Assembly: GCA_034437455.1 (NCBI GenBank)
Contig: DAOTUB010000189.1
Location: 1-14,946 of the forward strand
Direction of reading: 5' to 3'
Source: DAOTUB01 sp034437455
GTDB taxonomy: Bacteria > Chloroflexota > Anaerolineae > B4-G1
Length of the DNA: 14,946 nt
The stretch's first letter is position 1. Every line of letters starts with the position of its first letter. Below the pieces are notes generated by a model that saw nothing but the letters and a program-made list of their open reading frames with translations, ran no database searches and was not told the DNA's origin. Made by a program: the position numbers and the translations under genes. Below are positions 8,162 through 14,002 of the stretch, one piece after another.

Positions 8162-8194
8162 AGGCAGGGCAGAATCGGTCGTCCTGCCCTGCCT
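8162..8194 (-). promoter_or_regulatory. Strong intercistronic hairpin between binding-protein and permease genes
   Basis: A perfect 11-bp inverted repeat, AGGCAGGGCAG (8162-8172) and CTGCCCTGCCT (8184-8194), with an 11-base loop. It sits in the 93-bp gap after the solute-binding protein stop codon. Only a short T-poor stretch follows in the transcribed direction, so it is not a convincing complete terminator. Family knowledge: many ABC operons carry such a stem after the binding-protein gene. It blocks 3' exonucleases or causes partial termination, giving more binding protein than membrane subunits. That role is inferred here. Confidence 0.75.
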
Positions 8195-8232
8195 GTGGTT
8201 ATTACACGTCCGGATATCAAGGACGAGCGTGG

Positions 8233-9921
8233 TTATGCGGTATCAGGGTCGTACCATACCTCATTCCAAAGGTCGAACTGGGAGGGATGCATATAGATTC
8301 CATGGAACCCTTTTCTATAAACAGCCCATAGATTCATCCAGAACGCGTTACCGATAGAACCGCGTTCCTGCTGAATCTGTTCCAGTTGACACATTATTTC
8401 TCGGCGTTTCTCCAAGTCCAAGGTCCCCTGTGCCTTGTTCAATAGATCCAAAAACTCCTTGTCACACCAGCGAGTCTCATTCCAGGCGGCTGGCTCACCA
8501 TCCTCGTTGCAACTATAGGCAAGAGGCAAGACCATCACGGCCAAAGCGCGGTGACCCCACGGGGTCAGACCTACGTCGATCTCGGTCCACACTTCATAGT
8601 ACTGGCTATCTGGCATGGGGTTCAGGGTGATCCTGAACCCCGCGGCGGCTGCATCTTCTTTGAGCGCCTCGGCGTAGGATTTGACATAGTCACGCCCGGT
8701 GGGAAAGTTGAGCTCAACGTCCATACCGTCCGGATAACCCGCTTCAGCCAGCAACTCTTTGGCTTGTTCTGGATCATAAGCTGGCGTCTCGATCTCGCAG
8801 TATTCAGGATGCGCCGGTGCTACGTGGGTGTCCTGGCCTGGTAGTCCCTCGCCAAAATAGGCCAGGTTTAAGATCTTTTCTCGATTTTGGCAGATTTTCA
8901 GAGCTTTTCGCAGGCGATTATCGCTCCAGGGTTCTTGGTCCGCTCGAATGCGCAACACGACGGTGCGCGCCGTCGTTACTGCGTCGACGCCCGTTTCAGG
9001 ATCATCTCTAACGGCTTGCCAGGAGGCGGGTGAGACGTCATAGAATGTGTCCACTCCACCACTCTTGAACGCTGCGACAGCGGCTGTCTGTTCCTCGCCG
9101 ACATCAATGTATGTGATTTCGTCGAGGTACGGTAATGGTTTCCCGTCAGCCCCCATTTGCCAATAGTCATCACGAGCCTTGAGCACAGCTCGCTCGTCTA
9201 CCGAGTATTCTTCCATCGTATACGGACCGGTGCCAACGGGCGCTTTGGTGATATCCCCTTCAAAGACCCGGTGGTTTATGATCATCGCCGGATACGCAAA
9301 TAGATGCTCTGGTACGGCAATCTGTGGGGACTCGAGGTTTAATACGACCGTGTGCTCATCTTTTTTCGTGATACCATCCGCGGTCAAATAGGACATCAGT
9401 CCGCTCATTGAGGAGCCAACTTCGGGGTTCAGCCATTCTTTCATCGTGAACACAACATCGTCTGCCACGAATTCATCACCGTTGTTCCAGGTGACGTTCT
9501 TGCGTAGATGCAAAGTCCAGGTCTTTAGATCGTCGCTGACCTCCCACTTTTCGAGAAGGTATGGGTGAGTGATGCTTTTACGGTCTGTTAAGGTCAGGTA
9601 CTCGAGCACATGACGCCACTGGTTGGCGGTGTGTGTGCGGGCTGTTCTCGATGGATGGTCTATGCGGTCCACCGGACAGGCGCAGCGCAAGACTCCGCCA
9701 CGCTTCGGTCCACTCGTGGCACTTGGAGCAGAAGTGGCTGATGGTTCTGTGGCCTCCTCTGCAGGTTCGGAGCCACAGCCGACCAGGAAAGTGCTTATAG
9801 ACCCCATCGATGCCCCGAGCAGCGCTGCGTAGCGTATAAACTCGCGACGGCTAATCCCTCCCGCTACAAAGGCTCGTTTGAAATCAGAAATATATGGATG
9901 CTCTCGGCTGGTTTTGCTCAT
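8233..9921 (-). CDS. Peptide/nickel-type ABC transporter solute-binding protein (SBP_bac_5), Tat-exported lipoprotein
   Basis: A 562-residue extracytoplasmic binding protein and the first gene of the minus-strand operon. Seen: a long N-region, a twin-arginine motif SRREFIR (24-30), a hydrophobic stretch, and a lipobox FLVGC with Cys49, followed by a linker rich in Glu, Ala, Thr, Ser and Pro. The mature part has family 5 signatures: KRGGVLR, YLLEKWEVSDDLKTWTLHLR, WNNGDEFVADDVVFTMK and VGTGPYTMEEY. Twin arginines plus a lipobox imply folding in the cytoplasm before Tat export and then lipid anchoring. Family knowledge: ligands include peptides, nickel chelates, opines, glutathione and other small amines, and sequence alone does not settle which. 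ATG 9919-9921 has a full TAAGGAGGTT ribosome site (9931-9940). It is expressed from the leftward promoter at 10058-10086 with a leader of about 130 bases. Confidence 0.95.
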   Translation of the reverse strand: MSKTSREHPYISDFKRAFVAGGISRREFIRYAALLGASMGSISTFLVGCGSEPAEEATEPSATSAPSATSGPKRGGVLRCACPVDRIDHPSRTARTHTANQWRHVLEYLTLTDRKSITHPYLLEKWEVSDDLKTWTLHLRKNVTWNNGDEFVADDVVFTMKEWLNPEVGSSMSGLMSYLTADGITKKDEHTVVLNLESPQIAVPEHLFAYPAMIINHRVFEGDITKAPVGTGPYTMEEYSVDERAVLKARDDYWQMGADGKPLPYLDEITYIDVGEEQTAAVAAFKSGGVDTFYDVSPASWQAVRDDPETGVDAVTTARTVVLRIRADQEPWSDNRLRKALKICQNREKILNLAYFGEGLPGQDTHVAPAHPEYCEIETPAYDPEQAKELLAEAGYPDGMDVELNFPTGRDYVKSYAEALKEDAAAAGFRITLNPMPDSQYYEVWTEIDVGLTPWGHRALAVMVLPLAYSCNEDGEPAAWNETRWCDKEFLDLLNKAQGTLDLEKRREIMCQLEQIQQERGSIGNAFWMNLWAVYRKGFHGIYMHPSQFDLWNEVWYDPDTA

Positions 9922-9998
9922 TTTTTGGGCAACCTCCTTAATATTACTGCTTGTTATCAGAAAAGCAAAAGTTGCTACATGTTACTCTGGCTGATTGC

Positions 9999-10027
9999 TT
10001 GACAACCCTCCTGACTTGGTGTATACT
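9999..10027 (+). promoter_or_regulatory. Sigma70 promoter, rightward (GntR regulator)
   Basis: Minus-35 TTGACA at 9999-10004, a 17-base spacer, then minus-10 TATACT at 10022-10027. The predicted start is near 10034, giving a leader of about 65 bases before the GTG start of the regulator. The minus-10 contains the palindrome GTATAC offset by one base. Consensus fit is 6/6 and 5/6 with ideal spacing. Confidence 0.85.
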
Positions 10028-10041
10028 GGGGGAAACTGTTG

Positions 10042-10062
10042 ATAATCATATGATCAGATTAT
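10042..10062. promoter_or_regulatory. Candidate operator palindrome for the GntR regulator
   Basis: ATAATC (10042-10047) and GATTAT (10057-10062) form perfect 6-bp arms around 9 bases. Taken as a 21-bp site, 16 of 20 non-central positions are symmetric. A nested perfect palindrome ATCATATGAT lies at 10045-10054. The site overlaps the leftward promoter's minus-10 and predicted start, and lies about 8-28 bases downstream of the rightward start. A dimer bound here could repress both. I see no second copy in the window. Assignment to the adjacent regulator is inference from position. Confidence 0.65.
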
Positions 10063-10086
10063 AGCACGGATTTGAGGTCGTGTCAA
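10058..10086 (-). promoter_or_regulatory. Perfect-consensus sigma70 promoter, leftward (transport/catabolic operon)
   Basis: On the minus strand, TTGACA (complement of 10081-10086), a 17-base spacer, and TATAAT (complement of 10058-10063). Both hexamers match consensus 6/6 with ideal spacing. The predicted start is near 10051, leaving a leader of about 130 bases before the solute-binding protein ATG. The minus-35 lies next to the ribosome site of the divergent regulator gene. So strong a promoter suggests tight repression in the absence of inducer. Confidence 0.88.
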
Positions 10087-10087
10087 G

Positions 10088-10094
10088 AAGGAGG
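10088..10094 (+). promoter_or_regulatory. Ribosome binding site that decides the GntR start
   Basis: AAGGAGG, 4 bases before GTG 10099-10101. It rules out the in-frame ATG at 10072, which has no ribosome site and would place coding sequence across the leftward promoter. Confidence 0.8.
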
Positions 10095-10098
10095 ATCT

Positions 10099-10797
10099 GT
10101 GAGTCAATTGGTTGATCCAGTACAGCGTGACACGCTAACAAATAGCGTAATCCGTCAGATTGAACAAATAATCTTGGAAGGCAGGGTCAAGTCTGGGGAT
10201 TGGCTTCCTGCCCAGACCGAGTTGGCTGCAGGTTTTGGGGTCGGCTTGTCCACAGTGCGCGAAGCGACACGCGGGTTGGCGCTTATGGGTATTCTCCGGC
10301 CGCAAGCAGGACGGGGCACCCAGGTGAGTAATGATGCGCTCGTCTTGTTGCGCATGATCAACCTCGTGCGGAACGAGTTGCGTGAATTGGACGGCCGTAA
10401 GGTCCACGAAGCCCGCCGCCTCATTGAGGCGGGAATGACCGAGCTGGCGGCCCATCGAGCGACCGAGCAAGACATCGCACAAATTGAAGCGACGCTGCTC
10501 AAGATGGAAAAATCTATGGACGACGACGAGGCTTATATCGAGGCCGACCTGGCGTTTCACTCGTCTGTCGCGCGGGCTGCCAAGAACGATGTGGTGGAAG
10601 AATTTTACCAAATTCTCCTCGATACATTGTCTGGCGTCATGCGACAGATCGTCAAGGTGCCGGGACTCAAGCAGCGGGGTTTAAAGACCCAGCAAGAGAT
10701 TCTGGAGGCTATCCGGTCGCACGACGTGGAAACCGCTCGCAAGTTGGCCGATTACAATATCGTCGAGTGGGACCGGATATTGGCCGTTTCTAAATAG
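10099..10797 (+). CDS. GntR family transcriptional regulator, FadR subfamily with FCD domain
   Basis: A 232-residue DNA-binding repressor or activator. Seen: a winged helix-turn-helix at about residues 13-76 with the GntR signature LPAQTELAAGFGVGLSTVRE and the wing RPQAGRGTQV, followed by an all-helical FCD ligand domain (about 95-230). Of the four usual FCD metal ligands, Asp150 and His154 (DLAFH) are present. The third and fourth, normally His, align with Gln198 (TQQEILEAI) and Asn220 (ADYNI), so metal binding may be lost or altered. The start is GTG with AAGGAGG 4 bases upstream. Family knowledge: such regulators usually sense a carboxylic or amino acid intermediate of the pathway they flank. 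The face-to-face promoters and palindrome directly upstream imply it controls both arms and itself. Confidence 0.93.
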   Translation: MSQLVDPVQRDTLTNSVIRQIEQIILEGRVKSGDWLPAQTELAAGFGVGLSTVREATRGLALMGILRPQAGRGTQVSNDALVLLRMINLVRNELRELDGRKVHEARRLIEAGMTELAAHRATEQDIAQIEATLLKMEKSMDDDEAYIEADLAFHSSVARAAKNDVVEEFYQILLDTLSGVMRQIVKVPGLKQRGLKTQQEILEAIRSHDVETARKLADYNIVEWDRILAVSK

Positions 10798-10820
10798 CAA
10801 TTCTCCTCACGTGTTGTGGG

Positions 10821-10850
10821 GTGTTGCCTCGTGGTTCAGACGGGCGACAC
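10821..10850 (+). other. Weak hairpin in the regulator to MttB-2 gap
   Basis: Arms GTGTTGCC (10821-10828) and GGCGACAC (10843-10850) pair over 8 bp including one G-T wobble, with a 14-base loop. No T-run follows, so it is not a clear terminator. The 112-bp gap 10798-10909 otherwise holds the repeat at 10842-10857 and the ribosome site of the next gene. I find no convincing promoter there. Confidence 0.3.
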
Positions 10851-10857
10851 AATGATA
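10842..10857 (+). repeat. Copy 1 of a 16-bp upstream motif GGGYGACACAATGAYA
   Basis: GGGCGACACAATGATA, 53 bases before the MttB-2 ATG. A 14/16 match recurs at 12474-12489 before the first racemase gene. Both copies lie in intergenic DNA on the same strand and at broadly similar distance from a start codon. It could be a regulator site or a leader element. Chance similarity cannot be excluded. Confidence 0.4.
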
Positions 10858-10909
10858 GGTGTTGCCAGGGACTGGAATAAAAATTAGACTGATTTGGAGG
10901 TTATGATTG

Positions 10910-12373
10910 ATGACGCCGTTTTCCGCTTGTGCGATCGAGACTCATCACCCGCGTATCGCAGGACTTTCACAAGAGCAGGTGCGGGCGATCCACCACGCTT
11001 CTTTGCACATCCTATCCGAAATTGGTATTGTGCTCAAGTCATCTCGTGGCCGGGAGCTGCTCCTGGATGCCGGCGCGACAGAATCGAACGAGCGCATCAA
11101 GATTCCGCCGCGACTCGTCTACGATGCCCTGAGTTCGGCGCCGGAGCGGATCTCTTTGTACGATCAGACGGGGCGACTCACCATGCCGCTGGAGCTGGGG
11201 CGGGTGTTCTATGGGCCCGGATCTGACACGCCGTATACCATTGACCTGGATACACGGGAAAGGCGTCGGGCGACCAAATCCGACGTTCGAAACTTTGCCC
11301 GGTTGGCCGATGGGCTGGAGAACATTGACTATGCCATGACGATGGGTGTACCCCGGGATGTCCCCATAGAAGATACGTTCCTTCACGGGTTCATCGAAAT
11401 GCTTCGGGGTTGCACCAAGCCGATGGTCTACACGGCCAGCAGCCTGCAGGAAATGCAAGAAATTCATCGCATTGCCGCCGCTGTGGCCGGCGGCGAGCAG
11501 GCTTTTCGCGAGCGGCCCTTTCTCTTGCACTATGCTGAACCTATTTCCCCGCTGCTCTTTCCCCCTGAAGCGGTCGATCAGGTCATCTTTTGCGCCGAAA
11601 AAGGCATCCCGCTCTGCTTCCCACCGTCTCCGAATACGGGCGGCGGCGGCCCGATCACCATGGCTGGGGCGCTGGCGCTGGGCAGTGCCGAGTGTTTGGT
11701 CGGGCTCGTTCTAAATCAGTTGGTGCAAAAAGGTGCGCCCTTTGTCTATGGGATGAACCTGGCCGTTATGGACATGAAGACCATGGTCGTGGCCTATGGG
11801 TCTCCGGAATGGAGTTTAGGGATGGCGGCCGACGTGAATCTGGCCGAGTTCTACAACTTGCCGGTCTGGGGCGTCGGAGGGTCCACGGATGCCAAGATTG
11901 TGGATGCTCAGGCTGGACTGGAGGCCTCGATGTCCATTTACAGTGCGCTCCAGTGCCGCTGCACGGTGGTCCACGACGTGGGATATATTGAGTCAGGTCT
12001 GACGTCATCGATGGAGATGCTGGTGATGGGAGACGAGATCATCCGTATGGCGCGGTTTGTGATGGACGGCATAAAAGTCACGGATGAGACACTGGCCTTG
12101 GATGCCATCGCCCGGGTGAACCCCGGCAGCGGTTTCTTGGCCGATAAACACACGTTGAAGCACTGGCGGACCGCCCAGTGGAATCCCTCGCTGCTCGACA
12201 GACGGCAGTATGAGGATTGGGTGAGTGTTGGTTCCAAGGACCTCTATACCCGGCTGAACGAGCGGGTGCGGGAGATTCTGGCCGAACACGAGGTGCCCGA
12301 ACTTGCGGATAAGGTCGAGGATGTGATAGCAGACGTCGTGAGCGAGAGAGAGGCGCGAGCCGAGGCAGACTAG
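10910..12373 (+). CDS. MttB-family (trimethylamine methyltransferase-like) corrinoid methyltransferase, non-pyrrolysine, paralogue 2
   Basis: A 487-residue MttB-superfamily protein, clearly related to the one at 219-1670 but divergent. Shared landmarks: LSQEQVRAIHHASLHIL near the N-terminus, FYGPGSD near 100-106, GLENIDYAMTM, GGSTDAKIVDAQAGLE (323-338) and VVHDVGYIESGL. There is no internal amber codon. It ends in TAG, but the family C-terminus is already complete and the 31 codons beyond look like noise, so TAG is a stop here. Family knowledge: pyrrolysine-free members demethylate quaternary amines such as glycine betaine onto a corrinoid protein. ATG 10910-10912 lies 9 bases after GGAGG (10896-10900), and a TTG one codon earlier is also possible. 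It is the first enzyme gene of the right arm, 112 bp after the regulator. By eye this arm looks richer in G+C than the left arm. Confidence 0.9.
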   Translation: MTPFSACAIETHHPRIAGLSQEQVRAIHHASLHILSEIGIVLKSSRGRELLLDAGATESNERIKIPPRLVYDALSSAPERISLYDQTGRLTMPLELGRVFYGPGSDTPYTIDLDTRERRRATKSDVRNFARLADGLENIDYAMTMGVPRDVPIEDTFLHGFIEMLRGCTKPMVYTASSLQEMQEIHRIAAAVAGGEQAFRERPFLLHYAEPISPLLFPPEAVDQVIFCAEKGIPLCFPPSPNTGGGGPITMAGALALGSAECLVGLVLNQLVQKGAPFVYGMNLAVMDMKTMVVAYGSPEWSLGMAADVNLAEFYNLPVWGVGGSTDAKIVDAQAGLEASMSIYSALQCRCTVVHDVGYIESGLTSSMEMLVMGDEIIRMARFVMDGIKVTDETLALDAIARVNPGSGFLADKHTLKHWRTAQWNPSLLDRRQYEDWVSVGSKDLYTRLNERVREILAEHEVPELADKVEDVIADVVSEREARAEAD

Positions 12374-12396
12374 ATCACCAGGCGGGCGCTGCAAGA

Positions 12397-12443
12397 GAGC
12401 CAGCGGATAGACCGGCGACATTGGATCCGGCGTTCGCTGGCTC
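12397..12443 (+). other. GC-rich intercistronic hairpin before the racemase genes
   Basis: Perfect 9-bp arms GAGCCAGCG (12397-12405) and CGCTGGCTC (12435-12443) enclose 29 bases that themselves contain a CCGG/CCGG pairing. No T-run follows. It lies in the 187-bp gap 12374-12560, the largest non-coding stretch of the window, which also holds the 16-bp repeat at 12474-12489. It may be a stability or attenuation element separating methyltransferase and racemase expression. Confidence 0.5.
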
Positions 12444-12473
12444 GTCGAGATTTGCCAAGGGGGCGATGATGGT

Positions 12474-12489
12474 GGGTGACACAATGACA
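12474..12489 (+). repeat. Copy 2 of a 16-bp upstream motif GGGYGACACAATGAYA
   Basis: GGGTGACACAATGACA, 71 bases before the racemase GTG. It matches 10842-10857 at 14 of 16 positions, both differences being C/T changes. Confidence 0.4.
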
Positions 12490-12543
12490 ATATATCTTGG
12501 ATGCGAGAGGGCCGCTTGGAAAAAGCGCTTACCGGGTGTGCAT

Positions 12544-12553
12544 GGAGAGGGGG
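12544..12553 (+). promoter_or_regulatory. Purine-rich ribosome binding site of racemase 1
   Basis: GGAGAGGGGG, 7 bases before GTG 12561-12563. It supports this start over the upstream in-frame ATG at 12501. Confidence 0.6.
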
Positions 12554-12560
12554 AACAATT

Positions 12561-13268
12561 GTGAGAATCTATGTCATCAACCCCAACGCCTCTGAAAGCG
12601 TGACGGCGCGCATCCGGCAAGAGCTGGAAAGGATCAAGCGGTCTGACACCGAACTGACCGTGGTGAACCCTGCGCATGGCCCGGTCTCTATCGAATCGCA
12701 GCGCGACCGGGAACTTGTCAAGCCTTATGTGATCGAGTTGGTGCGTCAGGCGAACGAACAAGGGTACAATGCGGTTGTGCTGGCATGTTTTTCGGATCCG
12801 GGATTGGATGCGGCGCGAGAAATCTCGGACATTCCCATCATTGGGATTGAAGAGGCGACGTTGCACATTGCCACGATGTTGGGCCATAAATTCTCACCGG
12901 TGACAGCTTTTCCCATTCATGTCCCTACGCGCGATCTACACGTGCGTATGCACGGCTTTGAACACGCGTACGCTTCCACTCTGGTGACGGGCCTATCTGT
13001 GCTAGAGATGGACGCGAATCCAGCGATGACCAAGCGCCGGATTCTCAATCTGGCCCGTCGAGCGATAGAGGAGGACGGTACAGAAGTTATCATCCTGGGA
13101 TGTGCCGGACTCACCGGCTATGCGCAAGACATCGAACGAGAACTTGGGGTGGTGGTGCTTGATCCGACCGCGGTGGCTTTCAAGGTCGCGGAAGCGCTCG
13201 CTGACCTGGGCCTAAGTCATAGTAAAGTGGCGCGCTTTGCCACGCCCCCGATGAAGGAAATCAAGTAA
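12561..13268 (+). CDS. Hydantoin racemase (Asp/Glu/hydantoin racemase family, HyuE-like), copy 1
   Basis: A 235-residue cofactor-independent racemase. Seen: N-terminal RIYVINPNASESV, the first catalytic cysteine Cys76 in LACFSDPGLDAA, GIEEATLH (95-102), and the second Cys181 in ILGCAGLTGYA. These two cysteines occupy the positions known for hydantoin racemases, where they swap a proton at C5 of the ring. The GTG start 12561-12563 makes the protein exactly the length of its tandem paralogue, which begins at the equivalent residue, so the upstream in-frame ATG at 12501 is rejected. About 71% of residues match copy 2 by hand count, with no gaps. Allantoin racemase belongs to the same family and is the main alternative. 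Inference: it supplies the enantiomer needed by the hydantoinase encoded at the left end. Confidence 0.9.
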   Translation: MRIYVINPNASESVTARIRQELERIKRSDTELTVVNPAHGPVSIESQRDRELVKPYVIELVRQANEQGYNAVVLACFSDPGLDAAREISDIPIIGIEEATLHIATMLGHKFSPVTAFPIHVPTRDLHVRMHGFEHAYASTLVTGLSVLEMDANPAMTKRRILNLARRAIEEDGTEVIILGCAGLTGYAQDIERELGVVVLDPTAVAFKVAEALADLGLSHSKVARFATPPMKEIK

Positions 13269-13282
13269 AGGAGCGGGTCATT

Positions 13283-13990
13283 ATGAGAATTTTTGTCATC
13301 AACCCCAACACGTCAGAGAGTGTGACGGCGCATGTCCGTCACGAGTTGGAAAAGATCAAACGGCCCGACACCGAGCTGACGGTGGTGAACCCCGAGCACG
13401 GGCCGGTTTCTATCGAGTCTGTCTATGATGAGGCGTTAGCGACACCGCCCACATTAGAGTTAGTGCGTCAGGCCAACCAAGAGGGATATGACGCCATTGT
13501 GCTGGCATGCTTTTCCGATCCGGGCCTGGATGCGGCCAAAGAGATTTCCGAGATCCCCGTCATCGGGATTGAAGAGGCGACGTTGCACGTGGCGGCGATG
13601 CTGGGGCACAAGTTCTCTATCACGACCACAGGCCGCAACCGGGTTCCCACCCGGGAGATTCACGTCCGTCTGCGCAACGTAGAGACGGCCTATGCCTCTG
13701 CTTTGGTGATGGATATGTCCGTATTAGAGATGGATGCGCAACCAGAGAAGGCCAAAGCGCGTATTCTCGCGTTGGCCCGGGAGGCCATCAAAGCGCAAGG
13801 CGCCGAGGTGATCATTTTGGGGTGTGCTGGACTGGCTGGATATGCCAAAGATATTGAGAGGGAGTTAGGGGTCGTGGTGCTGGACCCGTCCTCTGTGGGA
13901 TTAAAGATCGCAGAAGCCATCGTGGACCTGGGTCTGTCGCATAGTAAGGTCGGTCGCTTTGCCCAGCCGCCGGCCAAAGAGATCAAATAG
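13283..13990 (+). CDS. Hydantoin racemase (Asp/Glu/hydantoin racemase family, HyuE-like), copy 2
   Basis: A 235-residue tandem paralogue of the preceding racemase, aligned without gaps. Catalytic Cys76 (LACFSDPGLDAA) and Cys181 (ILGCAGLAGYA) are both intact. Differences from copy 1 concentrate at residues 47-58 and 113-120 (ITTTGRNR here, PVTAFPIH in copy 1), while the catalytic segments are nearly identical. This pattern suggests changed substrate preference rather than decay. ATG 13283-13285 follows copy 1 by 14 bp with AAAGGAG just upstream, so translation is probably coupled. The gene ends in TAG 12 bp before the aminotransferase GTG. A gene duplication within this lineage is the simplest origin. 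Confidence 0.9.
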   Translation: MRIFVINPNTSESVTAHVRHELEKIKRPDTELTVVNPEHGPVSIESVYDEALATPPTLELVRQANQEGYDAIVLACFSDPGLDAAKEISEIPVIGIEEATLHVAAMLGHKFSITTTGRNRVPTREIHVRLRNVETAYASALVMDMSVLEMDAQPEKAKARILALAREAIKAQGAEVIILGCAGLAGYAKDIERELGVVVLDPSSVGLKIAEAIVDLGLSHSKVGRFAQPPAKEIK

Positions 13991-14002
13991 ATCGGAGCCA
14001 AA

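Noticed and set aside
8140..8220. Longer DppB start at 8220 adding 27 residues
   Set aside because: The extra residues do not resemble a permease N-terminus, they would be translated through the strong hairpin, and a good ribosome site precedes the ATG at 8139.
9979..10005. Leftward promoter formed by TTGTCA (complement of 10000-10005) and TAACAT (complement of 9979-9984)
   Set aside because: The spacer is only 15 bases and the boxes are poorer than the perfect consensus promoter at 10058-10086.
10072..10098. ATG at 10072 as the regulator start
   Set aside because: It has no ribosome site and lies inside the leftward promoter, while AAGGAGG sits 4 bases before the GTG at 10099.
10862..10890. 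Promoter TTGCCA-N17-TAGACT before MttB-2
   Set aside because: The predicted start would fall inside the ribosome site of the gene, leaving no usable leader.
11039..11530. Open frame of 163 codons on the minus strand inside MttB-2
   Set aside because: Antisense to strongly conserved MttB sequence, with Pro/Arg-rich composition typical of shadow frames.
12371..12469. TAG stop of MttB-2 as a pyrrolysine codon with 31 further codons
   Set aside because: The MttB family C-terminus is already complete before TAG, the read-through peptide is Arg-rich with no family match, and racemase 2 also ends in TAG as an ordinary stop.
12501..12560. Earlier ATG at 12501 for racemase 1
   Set aside because: The tandem paralogue starts exactly at the position equivalent to GTG 12561, which has a purine-rich ribosome site.
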